The notes below the pieces were generated by a model. It had not been told where the DNA came from. It saw only the letters and a list, made by a program, of their open reading frames with translations, and made no database searches. From contig JAIBAN010000001.1 in assembly GCA_019695185.1 (NCBI GenBank), positions 62,001-126,000 of the forward strand: DNA of 64,000 nt. Direction: 5' to 3'. The position numbers and the translations under genes were made by a program. This document shows, piece after piece, positions 25,232 through 34,067 of the stretch. The DNA is from Blastocatellia bacterium (GTDB lineage: Bacteria > Acidobacteriota > Blastocatellia > Chloracidobacteriales > Chloracidobacteriaceae). The number at the start of each line of letters is the position of its first letter. Position 1 is the first letter of the stretch.

Positions 25232-26386
25232 TCAGGCAAACTGTCCGGCGGCGACTTCGCGGGCCTCGGCAGCCTGGAAGGAGCGGCGGATATCACGCTC
25301 AAGTTTCTTGATTTGAACCAGATGTCCCGGATTGAACGGCAACGACGGATAGTAGCAGTTGCTTTCGTGCGTGCAATAGCACCCGTTGGCAGCTTCTTTG
25401 CGGCGTTCTTTCATGGCCTGTGATTGCCACAACGCATTGAAGTTCCAATCGTAGTCGCGCAGGTTGCCGATGGCCGGTTTGTTTTCACAGCTTGAAACCG
25501 TGCCTTCGTCGTAAATCACGCCTCCGGCGGTGCCGGCATAACAGGTCAATTGCGCGCGTTGTTCCTCTTGGGTTTTGGCAATCAACTTGTGCATGTAAAT
25601 GTCAATTGCAGCCTTGAAGAACCCTGAATCGCCCGAATAGATGTTCTTGAGTTTGGCACTGCACGAGTCATCCAAAATCATTTGCGACAGTTTTTCATAG
25701 CGGGCCCGGTCAATGTTGAGTTCGTGCGGGACGGCTGACGGCGGACGAATGTAGTTGATGTTGATTTTGTCGGGTTTGAGTTCGTGCTTGAGGAAGTCAT
25801 ACCAATCGAAAATGCGGTCCTGGTTTGAGTTCATCAGACAGGTGCAGGTTTGAATATCAAGCCGGTTGTTTTCCTTCTTGATTTCCTTGAGTTTGTAGGC
25901 CGTGTCAATCACCCGGTTCCAACTGCCCGGTTTTTGCCGGATTTTGTCGTGTTCGGATTCCAACCCGTCAATCCCCAAGGCCACCGTCACGTTCAGGTTC
26001 GGACATTCCTGCAAAATTTTGGTCACATCGGGAATAATTCGTTTTTGAATCTGCCCGTTGGACATCAAATAGATGGATTCGAGCTTGTTGTTTTCGTAAA
26101 ACGCTTTGGCGATTTGCGGCAAATCAATCCGGGTGAATGGCTCGCCTCCGGCGATAACCAGCACGCCCAGGTTGCCCCCCAGGGTTTCGCTGATGCGGAC
26201 GATGTTATCCGTTTTCATCTGCAATTTCTTACGGTCTTTGTCGTCCAGCTCGTCGGTGAAAAAGCAATGCACACAGCGCATGTCACACACCGACGTGACC
26301 AGGATGTTGAGAAAAACTGGCGGGAAGACGCGTCCCAGCATCATTTGCCCATAACGCTTGAGCATTTCTTTGGTCATGTAATCCAT
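25232..26386 (-). CDS. Radical SAM/SPASM domain protein
   Basis: A 384-residue protein. The start at 26386 (MDYMTKEMLKRYG) has AAAAGGA upstream; the ORF extension to 26455 is translated repeat. The radical SAM cluster motif is CDMRCVHC (Cys34, Cys38, Cys41), followed by the SAM-binding GGEPFTR. A C-terminal Cys-rich SPASM-like region (CYAGTAGG, SSCENKPAIGN, GCYCTHESNCYYP) suggests extra 4Fe-4S clusters. Family members modify peptides or act in cofactor or lipid pathways. No short precursor peptide gene was recognised next to it, so the substrate is unknown. Confidence 0.88.
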   Translation of the reverse strand: MDYMTKEMLKRYGQMMLGRVFPPVFLNILVTSVCDMRCVHCFFTDELDDKDRKKLQMKTDNIVRISETLGGNLGVLVIAGGEPFTRIDLPQIAKAFYENNKLESIYLMSNGQIQKRIIPDVTKILQECPNLNVTVALGIDGLESEHDKIRQKPGSWNRVIDTAYKLKEIKKENNRLDIQTCTCLMNSNQDRIFDWYDFLKHELKPDKININYIRPPSAVPHELNIDRARYEKLSQMILDDSCSAKLKNIYSGDSGFFKAAIDIYMHKLIAKTQEEQRAQLTCYAGTAGGVIYDEGTVSSCENKPAIGNLRDYDWNFNALWQSQAMKERRKEAANGCYCTHESNCYYPSLPFNPGHLVQIKKLERDIRRSFQAAEAREVAAGQFA

Positions 26387-26414
26387 AAATGGTCGAATCC
26401 TTTTGGCGGCTTTT

Positions 26415-26526
26415 GAGTCCAGGGAGTCTGGGGAGTCCAGAAATCTAGGGACCAAAACTGATTGAGAGTTGGGAATGTATTTCTGAGTCCTCAGTCCTCA
26501 GTCCTTGTTTCAGACTCTCAAGACTA
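26415..26526. repeat. Mixed repeat element, nonad and GGACTGA heptad units
   Basis: Three 9-nt units (GAGTCCAGG, GAGTCTGGG, GAGTCCAGA) lie at 26415-26441. After about 40 nt come two to three CTCAGTC heptads (26483-26506), then a nonad-type end AGACTCTCAAGACT (26511-26526). The outer parts belong to one family and the inner right arm to another. It fills the gap between the DUF167 and radical SAM genes. Confidence 0.75.
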
Positions 26527-26814
26527 CACATCCGAGAGTTTTTCTTCAAATTGTTTCGGCGAAAGCGTTCGTACAAAAATCACTTTGTTCCGGTTGGTTT
26601 CACCTGACAGGATTTCCACATCGCCGCGTGCAACTGCAAAAAATTTCGCCAGAAAGCGGATACATTCCAGATTCGCTTTGCCATCCACCGGCGGTGCAGC
26701 CAGGGCAAGTTTGAGCGCACCGTCATGGTCACCCAGGATTTTCGTCCGGGGAGCGTTGGGCTGTACGCGAAGCTCAAATGTCAATCCGTTTTCTTTTTCC
26801 TTGTAGCGAATCAT
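26524..26814 (-). CDS. DUF167 (YggU-like) family protein
   Basis: A 96-residue protein of the DUF167 family: LRVQPNAPRTKILG near the N-terminus and the typical APPVDGKANLECIRFLAKFF helix, then VEILSGETNRNK. The family is widespread, small and of unknown biochemical role. Its ATG overlaps the TGA of the sodium:solute symporter gene (ATGA), so it is translationally coupled to it. The final codons run into the repeat element. Confidence 0.92.
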   Translation of the reverse strand: MIRYKEKENGLTFELRVQPNAPRTKILGDHDGALKLALAAPPVDGKANLECIRFLAKFFAVARGDVEILSGETNRNKVIFVRTLSPKQFEEKLSDV

Positions 26815-28256
26815 GCTTTGTCAATTGAGTTCTTTTTTTCGTGTATTTCGCGTGTTTCGCGGTTTGCAAAAAGAACAGCACCGACCAGCAACACCGGAAG
26901 CCCGACTGTCACGCCGAGCAGAACCGGTGGAAATCCGAACCAGCCTTTCCCTCCGGTGGCCACAAAAAAACCGACGGTTGCCAGGACGGAAAAGGCGAGG
27001 GCAAGGGCGACCTCACGTTGTTTGAAGCCCGGCAGGTAAAGCCCCGTCACCAAAGGAATTGCCAGTGCTGCTGTCATGAGGGAATAGAAAATCGTCAAAC
27101 CCTGAATGATGGAAGTCAGTTGCAAGGCCAGCCAGATTCCGATGATACCGGCTCCGACTGCAACCACCCGGCTGACTCGCAGCAGGTGGGCATCGTCCGC
27201 GTTGGGCTTCACCAGCGGGCGGTACAAATCCTGGGTCAACGATGAGGAAAGCATCAGTAAAACGGCATCCACCGTGCCAACTTCGGCACTGAAAACAGCA
27301 GCCAGCACAATTGCCCCCATCCAGGTTGGAAGCAGTTCGACCATCACAACCGGCAGCGCCATTTCATGATTGGGAAGGTTTGGATGCTGGGCGCGGGCCA
27401 GAATGCCCAAGGTGACCGGAACAATGGAATAGGCCAGTAATACCAACGCGTTCCCCACCACTCCCCGCCGGACGGCTTTTTCATCCTGTGCGCCATAGAT
27501 TTTCTGAATGAGTCCGGGAGAGATGATAAAGGCTGGCATTAAAACCAGCAAATACCCAAACACATCCGCGCCGCTTCGGGCAAACTGGTGAAAGGCTGTG
27601 GGGATTGTTGAGTCCTGCGCCAACCGGGCCGCCAAACCGGAACTGCCGCCCAAAGCCGCCCAGGCTACCCAAAGGGCTGCCACAAAGCCTCCGAGTTTGA
27701 CCGCCAGTTGAATGGTGTTGATGCGGATAGTGCCTTTCAGTCCTCCGGCGGTGAAATAGATGGTTGCCAGGGCTCCTCCGATACTACATCCGAGGGGTTT
27801 GGGAATGCCGGCCACGACCTGCAAAATCCAGGCAATGGCAATCAACTGACTGGCCAGAATAATCAAGGATGAGAACCAGACCACGACCGCGACTTGCGTG
27901 CGCACCACCGCACCAAACCGGTATTCAAGGAAATCACCCAAAGTCAGGAATTGATGTTCTTTGGCCAATCGCCAGATTTTGGGACCAACCGTCAACCCCA
28001 GCACGAGTGACCCCAGACCCGCCGACCCAACCCACCACCAGCCGGAAAGCCCCGCTTTGTAACCTAATCCGGCGGCTCCCACCGTTGAACCTGCACCAAT
28101 ATTGGCCGCCAACAGGGATACAAACAAGGCTCCGCCGCTCAGGCTGCGACCTGCCACCAGAAAATCAGCCGCCCGCCGGGTGCGCCGCAGGCTTTCCAGT
28201 CCCAGCCCGGCCAGAATCAGAGAGTAGGTGATAATGACAACGAGGTGGAGGTTCAT
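26811..28256 (-). CDS. Sodium:solute symporter family transporter
   Basis: A 481-residue integral membrane protein with about 13 hydrophobic segments, typical of the SSS family that couples solute uptake to the sodium gradient. GAGSTVGAAGLGYKAG and the following helices correspond to the conserved core of TM2-TM3, and FSAEVGTVDAVLLMLSSSLTQDLYRP is the SSS signature near TM8. The substrate cannot be told from sequence. It overlaps DUF167 by four bases. Confidence 0.92.
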   Translation of the reverse strand: MNLHLVVIITYSLILAGLGLESLRRTRRAADFLVAGRSLSGGALFVSLLAANIGAGSTVGAAGLGYKAGLSGWWWVGSAGLGSLVLGLTVGPKIWRLAKEHQFLTLGDFLEYRFGAVVRTQVAVVVWFSSLIILASQLIAIAWILQVVAGIPKPLGCSIGGALATIYFTAGGLKGTIRINTIQLAVKLGGFVAALWVAWAALGGSSGLAARLAQDSTIPTAFHQFARSGADVFGYLLVLMPAFIISPGLIQKIYGAQDEKAVRRGVVGNALVLLAYSIVPVTLGILARAQHPNLPNHEMALPVVMVELLPTWMGAIVLAAVFSAEVGTVDAVLLMLSSSLTQDLYRPLVKPNADDAHLLRVSRVVAVGAGIIGIWLALQLTSIIQGLTIFYSLMTAALAIPLVTGLYLPGFKQREVALALAFSVLATVGFFVATGGKGWFGFPPVLLGVTVGLPVLLVGAVLFANRETREIHEKKNSIDKA

Positions 28257-28260
28257 GGAT

Positions 28261-28378
28261 GAGTCTGGGAGTTTGAGAAAGGACTGAGGACTGAGGACTG
28301 AGAAAAGGAGAAATCAAGGGAATCAGAAAAGTCATATCAAACTCAGTCCTCAGTCCTCAGTCCTCAGTCCTTTTTATT
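28261..28378. repeat. Heptad inverted repeat, unit GGACTGA, with nonad fragment
   Basis: Three GGACTGA units (28281-28301) and about four CTCAGTC units (28341-28373) enclose a 38-nt loop. GAGTCTGGGAGTTTGAG (28261-28277), next to the symporter start, is a fragment of the nonad family. The right arm reaches the stop of the next minus-strand gene. Confidence 0.88.
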
Positions 28379-30056
28379 TCTTGCCTTTCAACTGGAATGT
28401 GCCGTCACTGTCGTCTGCGCCTTGGTTTCCGGCTGCATCGCGGGCAATCACCCGGACTTTGCAGGCTTTGATTTTGCCGGTCTGGGTTGGCGTGTACTCA
28501 AAATCCTGCACGGTGCCGGTCAAACCGGTGGCGACAACCGTTGGGAAGGTGACACCTCCGTCGGTCGAAAAGGAGACATCCTGGCTGACCACTCCAACCT
28601 CATCGGTAGACTGCCACGTGATTTTGAAGGGTGAAGTCCCTTTGAGTTTTTCCCCGCCATTGGGCGACAGGACTTTAACCACAGGCGGTTTCAGGTCAAT
28701 TGCTTTAATCAAGAAGTTTGCATCGGACGTATCAGTTCCCGTATTGCCAGCCGCGTCTTTGGCCGTGACTTTGACACGGGCGGAAACAGCAGCCTGTGTG
28801 TTTGGAATCTCAAAGCTGAAGGTTCGCACATTTCCAGCCAACCCGGATGCCAGGGACGTGCCGTAACTGGCACCGCCATCATTGGACAGGTCCACACTTT
28901 GGGTGACAATCCCGGTGTTGTCTTCAGCCGTCCAACTGATGGCCAGTGTTTTGCCGGCTTCGATGGTTTCCCCGCCATTGGGAGTCACCACTTGCACTTT
29001 GGGAGGTTGCTGGTCACCTGGGTCAATATTGCCGGGAGTGGCGGTGACTTCGTTGGAAAGTCCGCTTTCCCGGCCATCCGCATAAAGGGCCGTCACGGCA
29101 TAAAAGTATTTCGTTTGGCCATCCGCCACGTCCGGTTCGTCGGTCAACGAGGTTTTGTCCGCCTCGATTTCCCCGACTTTTTTAGCGGTGGCCACGTTCA
29201 CCGGTGTATTCAATGAGCGGTACACATTGTATTTGGTAACCACGGGCGCTGGCACTGAAACTTCCGCCCGGCCAAGTAAAGGAAAATCAGCCGTAAAGGT
29301 ACCATTGGCGGTTGGCACGGTGACATCCACGCCACGCCAGGTTTGTCCGCCGTTGGTGGAGAGAATCCCGGTTGAAGGGGGATCTTTGTCAAACGCGAGG
29401 TTCAGATTTTTGCTTCCATCAACGGACAACATGCTGGTTCCGTTGCTGACATATTGCATGCAGACAAAAAAGCTGCCGGAGGTAATCACAAGCGGTTCCG
29501 GCAAAATGAATTCATTGAAGTCATCAAATTCACGGGAAGGGGTGCTGGTTGGCTCCTTGGTGATTGTGACGTCATAAGTTTTGACTTCCTGGGGCGGCTT
29601 AAACAGAAGGTTGGCGTTCGTGGGGGCGGAGAAAACCCAGAGCTTGAAATTTGCCCCAATCGTGGAAGGAAATTCCGGACCGAATTCTTTGTTGTATGAA
29701 ATATACAGCACGCTTTTGAGCGTGGCCGGGTAGCTGGTCGGAGTGAGTTGTTCACCAAAGACAACCGGACGCAAATCGCGGTCAATCCGGAATCCGGTGT
29801 CCACGTCGGCATCGATGGTTGGCTGTTTTCCCAAACCTTCGGGTCGGATGACGGTTTTTTTGATTTGGGGAGGTGCCTCGGCTGGTTTGTTCCAATTCAG
29901 CACGACGGTTTTTCCCGCTACGACAGCAGTCGTGTTGGTTGGTTTTTCCGGTGGTGCATCCTGGCGGAACAGTCCGGTGGCTTTTGCCGGGGCAAGTAAT
30001 GAAACCGGGTTCAACAAAAGAAGGACAATCAGGAAAAGTGGTTTGGTGTGGAACAT
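28374..30056 (-). CDS. Secreted multidomain protein with Fn3-like and Kre9-type repeats
   Basis: A 560-residue exported protein. The start at 30056 (MFHTKPLFLIVLLLL) gives a signal peptide; the ORF extension to 30161 is repeat DNA. A Fn3-like segment (KYNVYRSLNTPVNVATAKKVGEI) is followed by two tandem copies of a domain of about 100 residues that begins NGGETIEAGKTLAISW or NGGEKLKGTSPFKITW and ends with a VTAKDAAGN-type strand. These resemble Ser/Thr-rich or Ig-like Kre9/KNH-type modules. The same modules occur in the metalloprotease upstream. No catalytic motif is visible, so a binding or structural role is likely. Confidence 0.8.
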   Translation of the reverse strand: MFHTKPLFLIVLLLLNPVSLLAPAKATGLFRQDAPPEKPTNTTAVVAGKTVVLNWNKPAEAPPQIKKTVIRPEGLGKQPTIDADVDTGFRIDRDLRPVVFGEQLTPTSYPATLKSVLYISYNKEFGPEFPSTIGANFKLWVFSAPTNANLLFKPPQEVKTYDVTITKEPTSTPSREFDDFNEFILPEPLVITSGSFFVCMQYVSNGTSMLSVDGSKNLNLAFDKDPPSTGILSTNGGQTWRGVDVTVPTANGTFTADFPLLGRAEVSVPAPVVTKYNVYRSLNTPVNVATAKKVGEIEADKTSLTDEPDVADGQTKYFYAVTALYADGRESGLSNEVTATPGNIDPGDQQPPKVQVVTPNGGETIEAGKTLAISWTAEDNTGIVTQSVDLSNDGGASYGTSLASGLAGNVRTFSFEIPNTQAAVSARVKVTAKDAAGNTGTDTSDANFLIKAIDLKPPVVKVLSPNGGEKLKGTSPFKITWQSTDEVGVVSQDVSFSTDGGVTFPTVVATGLTGTVQDFEYTPTQTGKIKACKVRVIARDAAGNQGADDSDGTFQLKGKK

Positions 30057-30079
30057 AAATGCTTGGGTCCAGGGGCGGA

Positions 30080-30205
30080 AAATTGAGAATTGAGAATTGA
30101 GAATTGAGAGCAGGTTGAACAGGAAATGGGAGTTGCTGGTTGATGGGTCAAGCCGTACCAAATTTTCTCAATTCTCAATTCTCAATTCTCAATTCTCAAT
30201 TCTCG
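30080..30205. repeat. Heptad inverted repeat, unit AATTGAG
   Basis: Four AATTGAG units (30081-30108) face about five ATTCTCA units (30164-30205) across a loop of about 52 nt. It occupies the gap between the metalloprotease stop and the start of the downstream secreted protein. Confidence 0.9.
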
Positions 30206-30206
30206 G

Positions 30207-33200
30207 TTACTTCACCTTAAAGATGGTTGAAACGCCCTCGCCGGCATTGCCGGCGGCGTCCACGGCAATGACTTTGATTTGGGCCTGTTTGATTTTTTCA
30301 GATGGGATGGTCACCGCAAACGATTGAGCCGTTCCCGCAATTCCTGAGGCCAGCGCCGTTGGGAAGGTTCGTCCGCCGTCCTTGGAAAGCGTAATCCGAT
30401 GGGTGGCAATGCCCACGTTGTCGGTTGAATTCCAGGTGACTGTGAAACTCGTTCCCTGTTTCACTTTTTTGGTGGAAGCGCCTGGGGCCGTGACCGTTAC
30501 GGTTGGGGCCGTAGTGTCGTTGCTCCGAATGGTAAAGTTGGCATCCGAGGTATCCTGAGCACTGTTTCCAGCCGCATCGCGGGCGGTGACACGAATCCGG
30601 GCGGTGGTTGTGGTCAAAGTTGTCGGGACGTTAAAGGCAAAAGCCTGGATACTGCCAGCCAGCCCGGTGGCCACGGAGGTGCCAAAATCAGTTCCTCCAT
30701 TGGTTGAGAGGTCAACTGAGTGGGAGCTGACACCAACATTGTCGGAAGAAGCCCAGGTGATGTTCAATTGGCTGCCGCTTCCGACGGTTTCGCCTCCGTT
30801 GGGTGTCAATACCCGGATAGTCGGGGAAACCGTATCGCCGCCGGTGCTGCCGCCGATTTTGACCGTAGCTTCGTTGGATGGGTCGCTTTCGGTCTGGTTT
30901 TCATAGGTGGCTGTGACAACATAGAAGTAGCTGGTGTCTGCCGCCACCGTTTCATCGGTAAAGGTGGTGATATTGGCTCCGACGCTGGCGATTTTGTTGG
31001 CTGCCGTAACGGCTACTGGTGAGGTTGTCGAACGATAGACGTTAAAGCCGGTGGCCGCTGCCGTGGTCCCGCCATTCTGAACCCGTGCCCGAATGACCCA
31101 GCTTCCCGGACGAAGTGAGGTTCCAGCAAAAGCCTTAATCACATTATCAAAGGTTTTTCCTTTGTCATCGCTCAAAAATGAGGACGAACCGGCAGGTTGG
31201 GATAGCCCTGGAATTGACAAAGTACTGGGAAACGGCACACCCGTTTTGTCATCCAACAGGCCAATCACGTAACTTCCTTGGGTAATGCTGAGTTGCGGTT
31301 CCGGTAAGGTGTAGTTGACTAGCGTTCTTTGACCGTTTTGGATGGCGACTTTGACATTCAACCGTAAATCAGGCGTTTGATTGGCGGCGGGGCCGTCGTT
31401 TTCCGGGTCTTTCCACACCAGCATGGTAAAGTCCTGACCGTTTTGGACTCCATTGGTGGCGGTTGGGGAGGGAAACCATAAAACCGTGGCTGTTGTCAAT
31501 CTTGAAGGGTATCCATTGGGTTGCAACCGGTTGGCCCACAAAATAGCCCCGGTGTTCGGATTGGCACTGGTTCCAAACCCAATAATGGAAACGTTGGTTC
31601 CGTCTTCAATGGCGATATCCTGTTGCGAAGTTTGCTGGTCAAAGGGGGCGTCAACCGAGGTTACCGTTCCCTGAACCGTCGGCCAGTTTTCCACCGGCTG
31701 GCCTTCAACCAAGCCTCCGTCAACTGCCAGACTGTCTTCCGCTGCACCGGGTTTTTGCCAGGCCAGGGCGACTGTGCGCCCGGTGACCGTGGCGGTCAGG
31801 CTTTTGGGGGCTGGCAGACCGGCGGCTTTGATGGTGAAATTGGCCGCACTGGTTCCGGTTCCCTGATTGAATGAACCGTCCTGGGCGGTAACCCGAATCC
31901 GGCCACTGGTGGTTTCCAATCCCAAAGGAATCGTGTAGGTAAAGCTTTGGGCCGTACCGTTGAGTCCGGTGGTCACCGCAGTCGGAAAGGTCTGACCACC
32001 ATCCCGTGACAAATCAATTCGATGAGATACAACTGAAGTATTATCGGTTGATTTCCAACTGATTGGCATCTGGCTGCCGGAACTGAAGGTTTCGCCACCT
32101 TGCGGAACAACCGTATTCACCGTGGGGGGCACGGTATCTCCGCCGGTGCCGCCTTGCAGGCGATAGCCAAAAGTATCGAGGGCAGCCAAGTCATTGGCCG
32201 TGATTTCCTCGCGCACCCCATCAGCCAGGGTTGGATCCATGATTCCAATGAAAATCCCGTTATTTTGTTCGTCGGCTTTCCAGTGACTGGATTGGTTACC
32301 GTCGCCACCGGTACCGTTGGGGCGTCCGGTCGAAAGTGGAAATTCCGCTCCTCCGGCAAAGAAGCGGTGTTCCCCTCCGGAGGAAAGCACTCGTGTGGCA
32401 GTTTGAAAGGTTCCAAGGGTGGCCCCACCGGGCCGGAAACGAAACAAATCCCAGGTGGTCAAGGCGATTGGCAATGATGGAATAATGTCCCGAAGTCCAA
32501 CATTGGAAGAAAAACCCAAGGCATGGCCGATTTCATGGGTGGCGGTGGCGTCGAAGTCGGTTTTATTCCCGTCAATGCCGTTACTGGGGTCAAAGTCAAA
32601 AGAAAAATTTGAATTGAATCCAATCGAAGGTGGCGAGCCAAGTTGTGATTGTTCGGTGGCGGGGTCTGCCGTCGCCGGAAGTTGCCCAATCGCACGAAAT
32701 ACCATGGATGGACCAAGCATCTGGGTGGATGCTCCAATATCAGTTGGAACTGTTGTGGTTGGCAAAGAGTTGTACAGTGAGGTTTCCGCCGCACTGGAGG
32801 CGGTTCCTATCAATCCTGCTCGCACATCAGCATAGGGGAATCCTTGCACTAACTGCGGGTTTGTTGAACCGAGTACCCCGGACGGAAACGGAGTGCCGAA
32901 GCGGGTTGGCCCAAAGTCCACGTCAATCACGACATTCAAGGGGGTGGCAATCCGCGCTTCCCAATTGGCAGCGGCTTTAAGAAATGCCTGTTTGGCGGCC
33001 GGGAACGTGTCCAGTTGGGCTGTGCCCCGCAGGGTGATTTTCAGGCCGGTGGATTGTCGTGTGTCAAACCGTTCGGGGTTCAGAACATGCAATTGTTTTT
33101 CGTCCGGGCGTCGGGAAAAAAGTGTTGCTTCGGCTGGAGTGGCTTCGCGGCAGGCAGTTCCACCTGGTACGGCATAGCGGACAAAGACCCCTGTCTCCGG

Positions 33201-33365
33201 TACCGCCCGGCTCAACAGGGTGGATTGCACCGGCTGTTCGGATTTCAGTTTAAGCGGTGCCTGCGCCTGAGTTGCTGGAAGACTGGATGAGGTGAGGAGC
33301 GAAACAGCCAAAATTGCCAAGGCAAGCAACGTGCGGTATCGCCGGAAAGAAAGCGACGGTTTCAT
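30207..33365 (-). CDS. Secreted zinc metalloprotease with C-terminal repeat modules
   Basis: A 1052-residue protein with a signal peptide (SFRRYRTLLALAILAVSLL). The catalytic part (about 60-420) contains ATHEIGHALGF, an HExxHxxGF zinc site with His277, and a long Gly/Ser-rich surface region. A first Kre9-like module follows (VVPQGGETFSSGSQMPISW), then a Fn3-like segment and two more modules (LTPNGGETVGSGSQLNITW and the C-terminal end). I place it with the metzincin-like NF038122-type proteases by motif and layout. It is first in a seven-gene minus-strand block; modules shared with its neighbour suggest a joint surface or secreted function. Confidence 0.82.
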   Translation of the reverse strand: MKPSLSFRRYRTLLALAILAVSLLTSSSLPATQAQAPLKLKSEQPVQSTLLSRAVPETGVFVRYAVPGGTACREATPAEATLFSRRPDEKQLHVLNPERFDTRQSTGLKITLRGTAQLDTFPAAKQAFLKAAANWEARIATPLNVVIDVDFGPTRFGTPFPSGVLGSTNPQLVQGFPYADVRAGLIGTASSAAETSLYNSLPTTTVPTDIGASTQMLGPSMVFRAIGQLPATADPATEQSQLGSPPSIGFNSNFSFDFDPSNGIDGNKTDFDATATHEIGHALGFSSNVGLRDIIPSLPIALTTWDLFRFRPGGATLGTFQTATRVLSSGGEHRFFAGGAEFPLSTGRPNGTGGDGNQSSHWKADEQNNGIFIGIMDPTLADGVREEITANDLAALDTFGYRLQGGTGGDTVPPTVNTVVPQGGETFSSGSQMPISWKSTDNTSVVSHRIDLSRDGGQTFPTAVTTGLNGTAQSFTYTIPLGLETTSGRIRVTAQDGSFNQGTGTSAANFTIKAAGLPAPKSLTATVTGRTVALAWQKPGAAEDSLAVDGGLVEGQPVENWPTVQGTVTSVDAPFDQQTSQQDIAIEDGTNVSIIGFGTSANPNTGAILWANRLQPNGYPSRLTTATVLWFPSPTATNGVQNGQDFTMLVWKDPENDGPAANQTPDLRLNVKVAIQNGQRTLVNYTLPEPQLSITQGSYVIGLLDDKTGVPFPSTLSIPGLSQPAGSSSFLSDDKGKTFDNVIKAFAGTSLRPGSWVIRARVQNGGTTAAATGFNVYRSTTSPVAVTAANKIASVGANITTFTDETVAADTSYFYVVTATYENQTESDPSNEATVKIGGSTGGDTVSPTIRVLTPNGGETVGSGSQLNITWASSDNVGVSSHSVDLSTNGGTDFGTSVATGLAGSIQAFAFNVPTTLTTTTARIRVTARDAAGNSAQDTSDANFTIRSNDTTAPTVTVTAPGASTKKVKQGTSFTVTWNSTDNVGIATHRITLSKDGGRTFPTALASGIAGTAQSFAVTIPSEKIKQAQIKVIAVDAAGNAGEGVSTIFKVK

Positions 33366-34067
33366 ATTAGGAGAACCCCCTTCGGCTCAAAAAGTTTATA
33401 TGTCAACGGATGGTGTCGGTGCGGCGTGACACCCGCTGGGCGACCGGCGACAGTGGATCGTCTGGTTATTGGTTGTTTTGCTGACAGGTGTCGCGTGCCA
33501 CAAAGCGTGCGTGTGCTGAACAAAGGTGTTTGTGAGAGAACGATTCCGGAGCCACGAGCTACTTTTTCCACTTTAGCAAAAACATGCCCTCACTGTCAGC
33601 CTGTGACGGCAAGGTAACAGTCCTGGGAGTCCTGGGAGTCCTGGGAGTCCTGGGAGTTAATCAACATTCTCAATTCTCAATTCTCAATTCTCAATTCTCA
33701 ATTCTCAATTCTCAATTCAACAGGTCCCCTACCTGTTTTGGTAGTTGTTGCCGGTTTTGCGGTTTTGATATTGTACGTGCCACGTGCTTTCCATCTTTAT
33801 CTTCAAAAAAAGTCGGTTACTTCCTGAGTTTCAACAGTATTGAGGCAGGGTTCACTTTGGGATTGGAAGGAAAATCCATGAACGCCGCTTTTTGAGGTGG
33901 TGGTCTGTCATTGTCTTTGCAGTGCATCCTTTCCTTTCTGGTTTGCGGAGAGTTGCCCTTGGACTCACTGCCTGGGCCATCGTTTTCCAATCCCAATGAA
34001 GCTGCCAAAACCGTTGTGACCTTCAGGCGCTGACTTCCATTTTCACCTTTGGAGTTCACACAACGTT
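33366..34067. other. Divergent 700-nt intergenic region
   Basis: This gap separates the divergent metalloprotease and DUF4132 genes and must hold both promoters. Apart from the repeat array at 33618-33720, I see no gene. Short ORFs on both strands are either translated repeat or lack ribosome binding sites and family resemblance. No operator or riboswitch was recognised. Confidence 0.6.
33618..33720. repeat. Chimeric tandem array: four nonads then seven heptads
   Basis: Four perfect AGTCCTGGG units (33618-33653) are followed after 11 nt by seven perfect ATTCTCA units and a partial one (33665-33720). The left part has the polarity of a nonad first arm, the right part that of an AATTGAG second arm, so the arms cannot pair with each other. 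It looks like a fusion of two half elements. Confidence 0.9.

Noticed and set aside
33618-33720. CRISPR array
   Set aside because: Units are 7 or 9 nt with no spacers and no cas genes are in the window.
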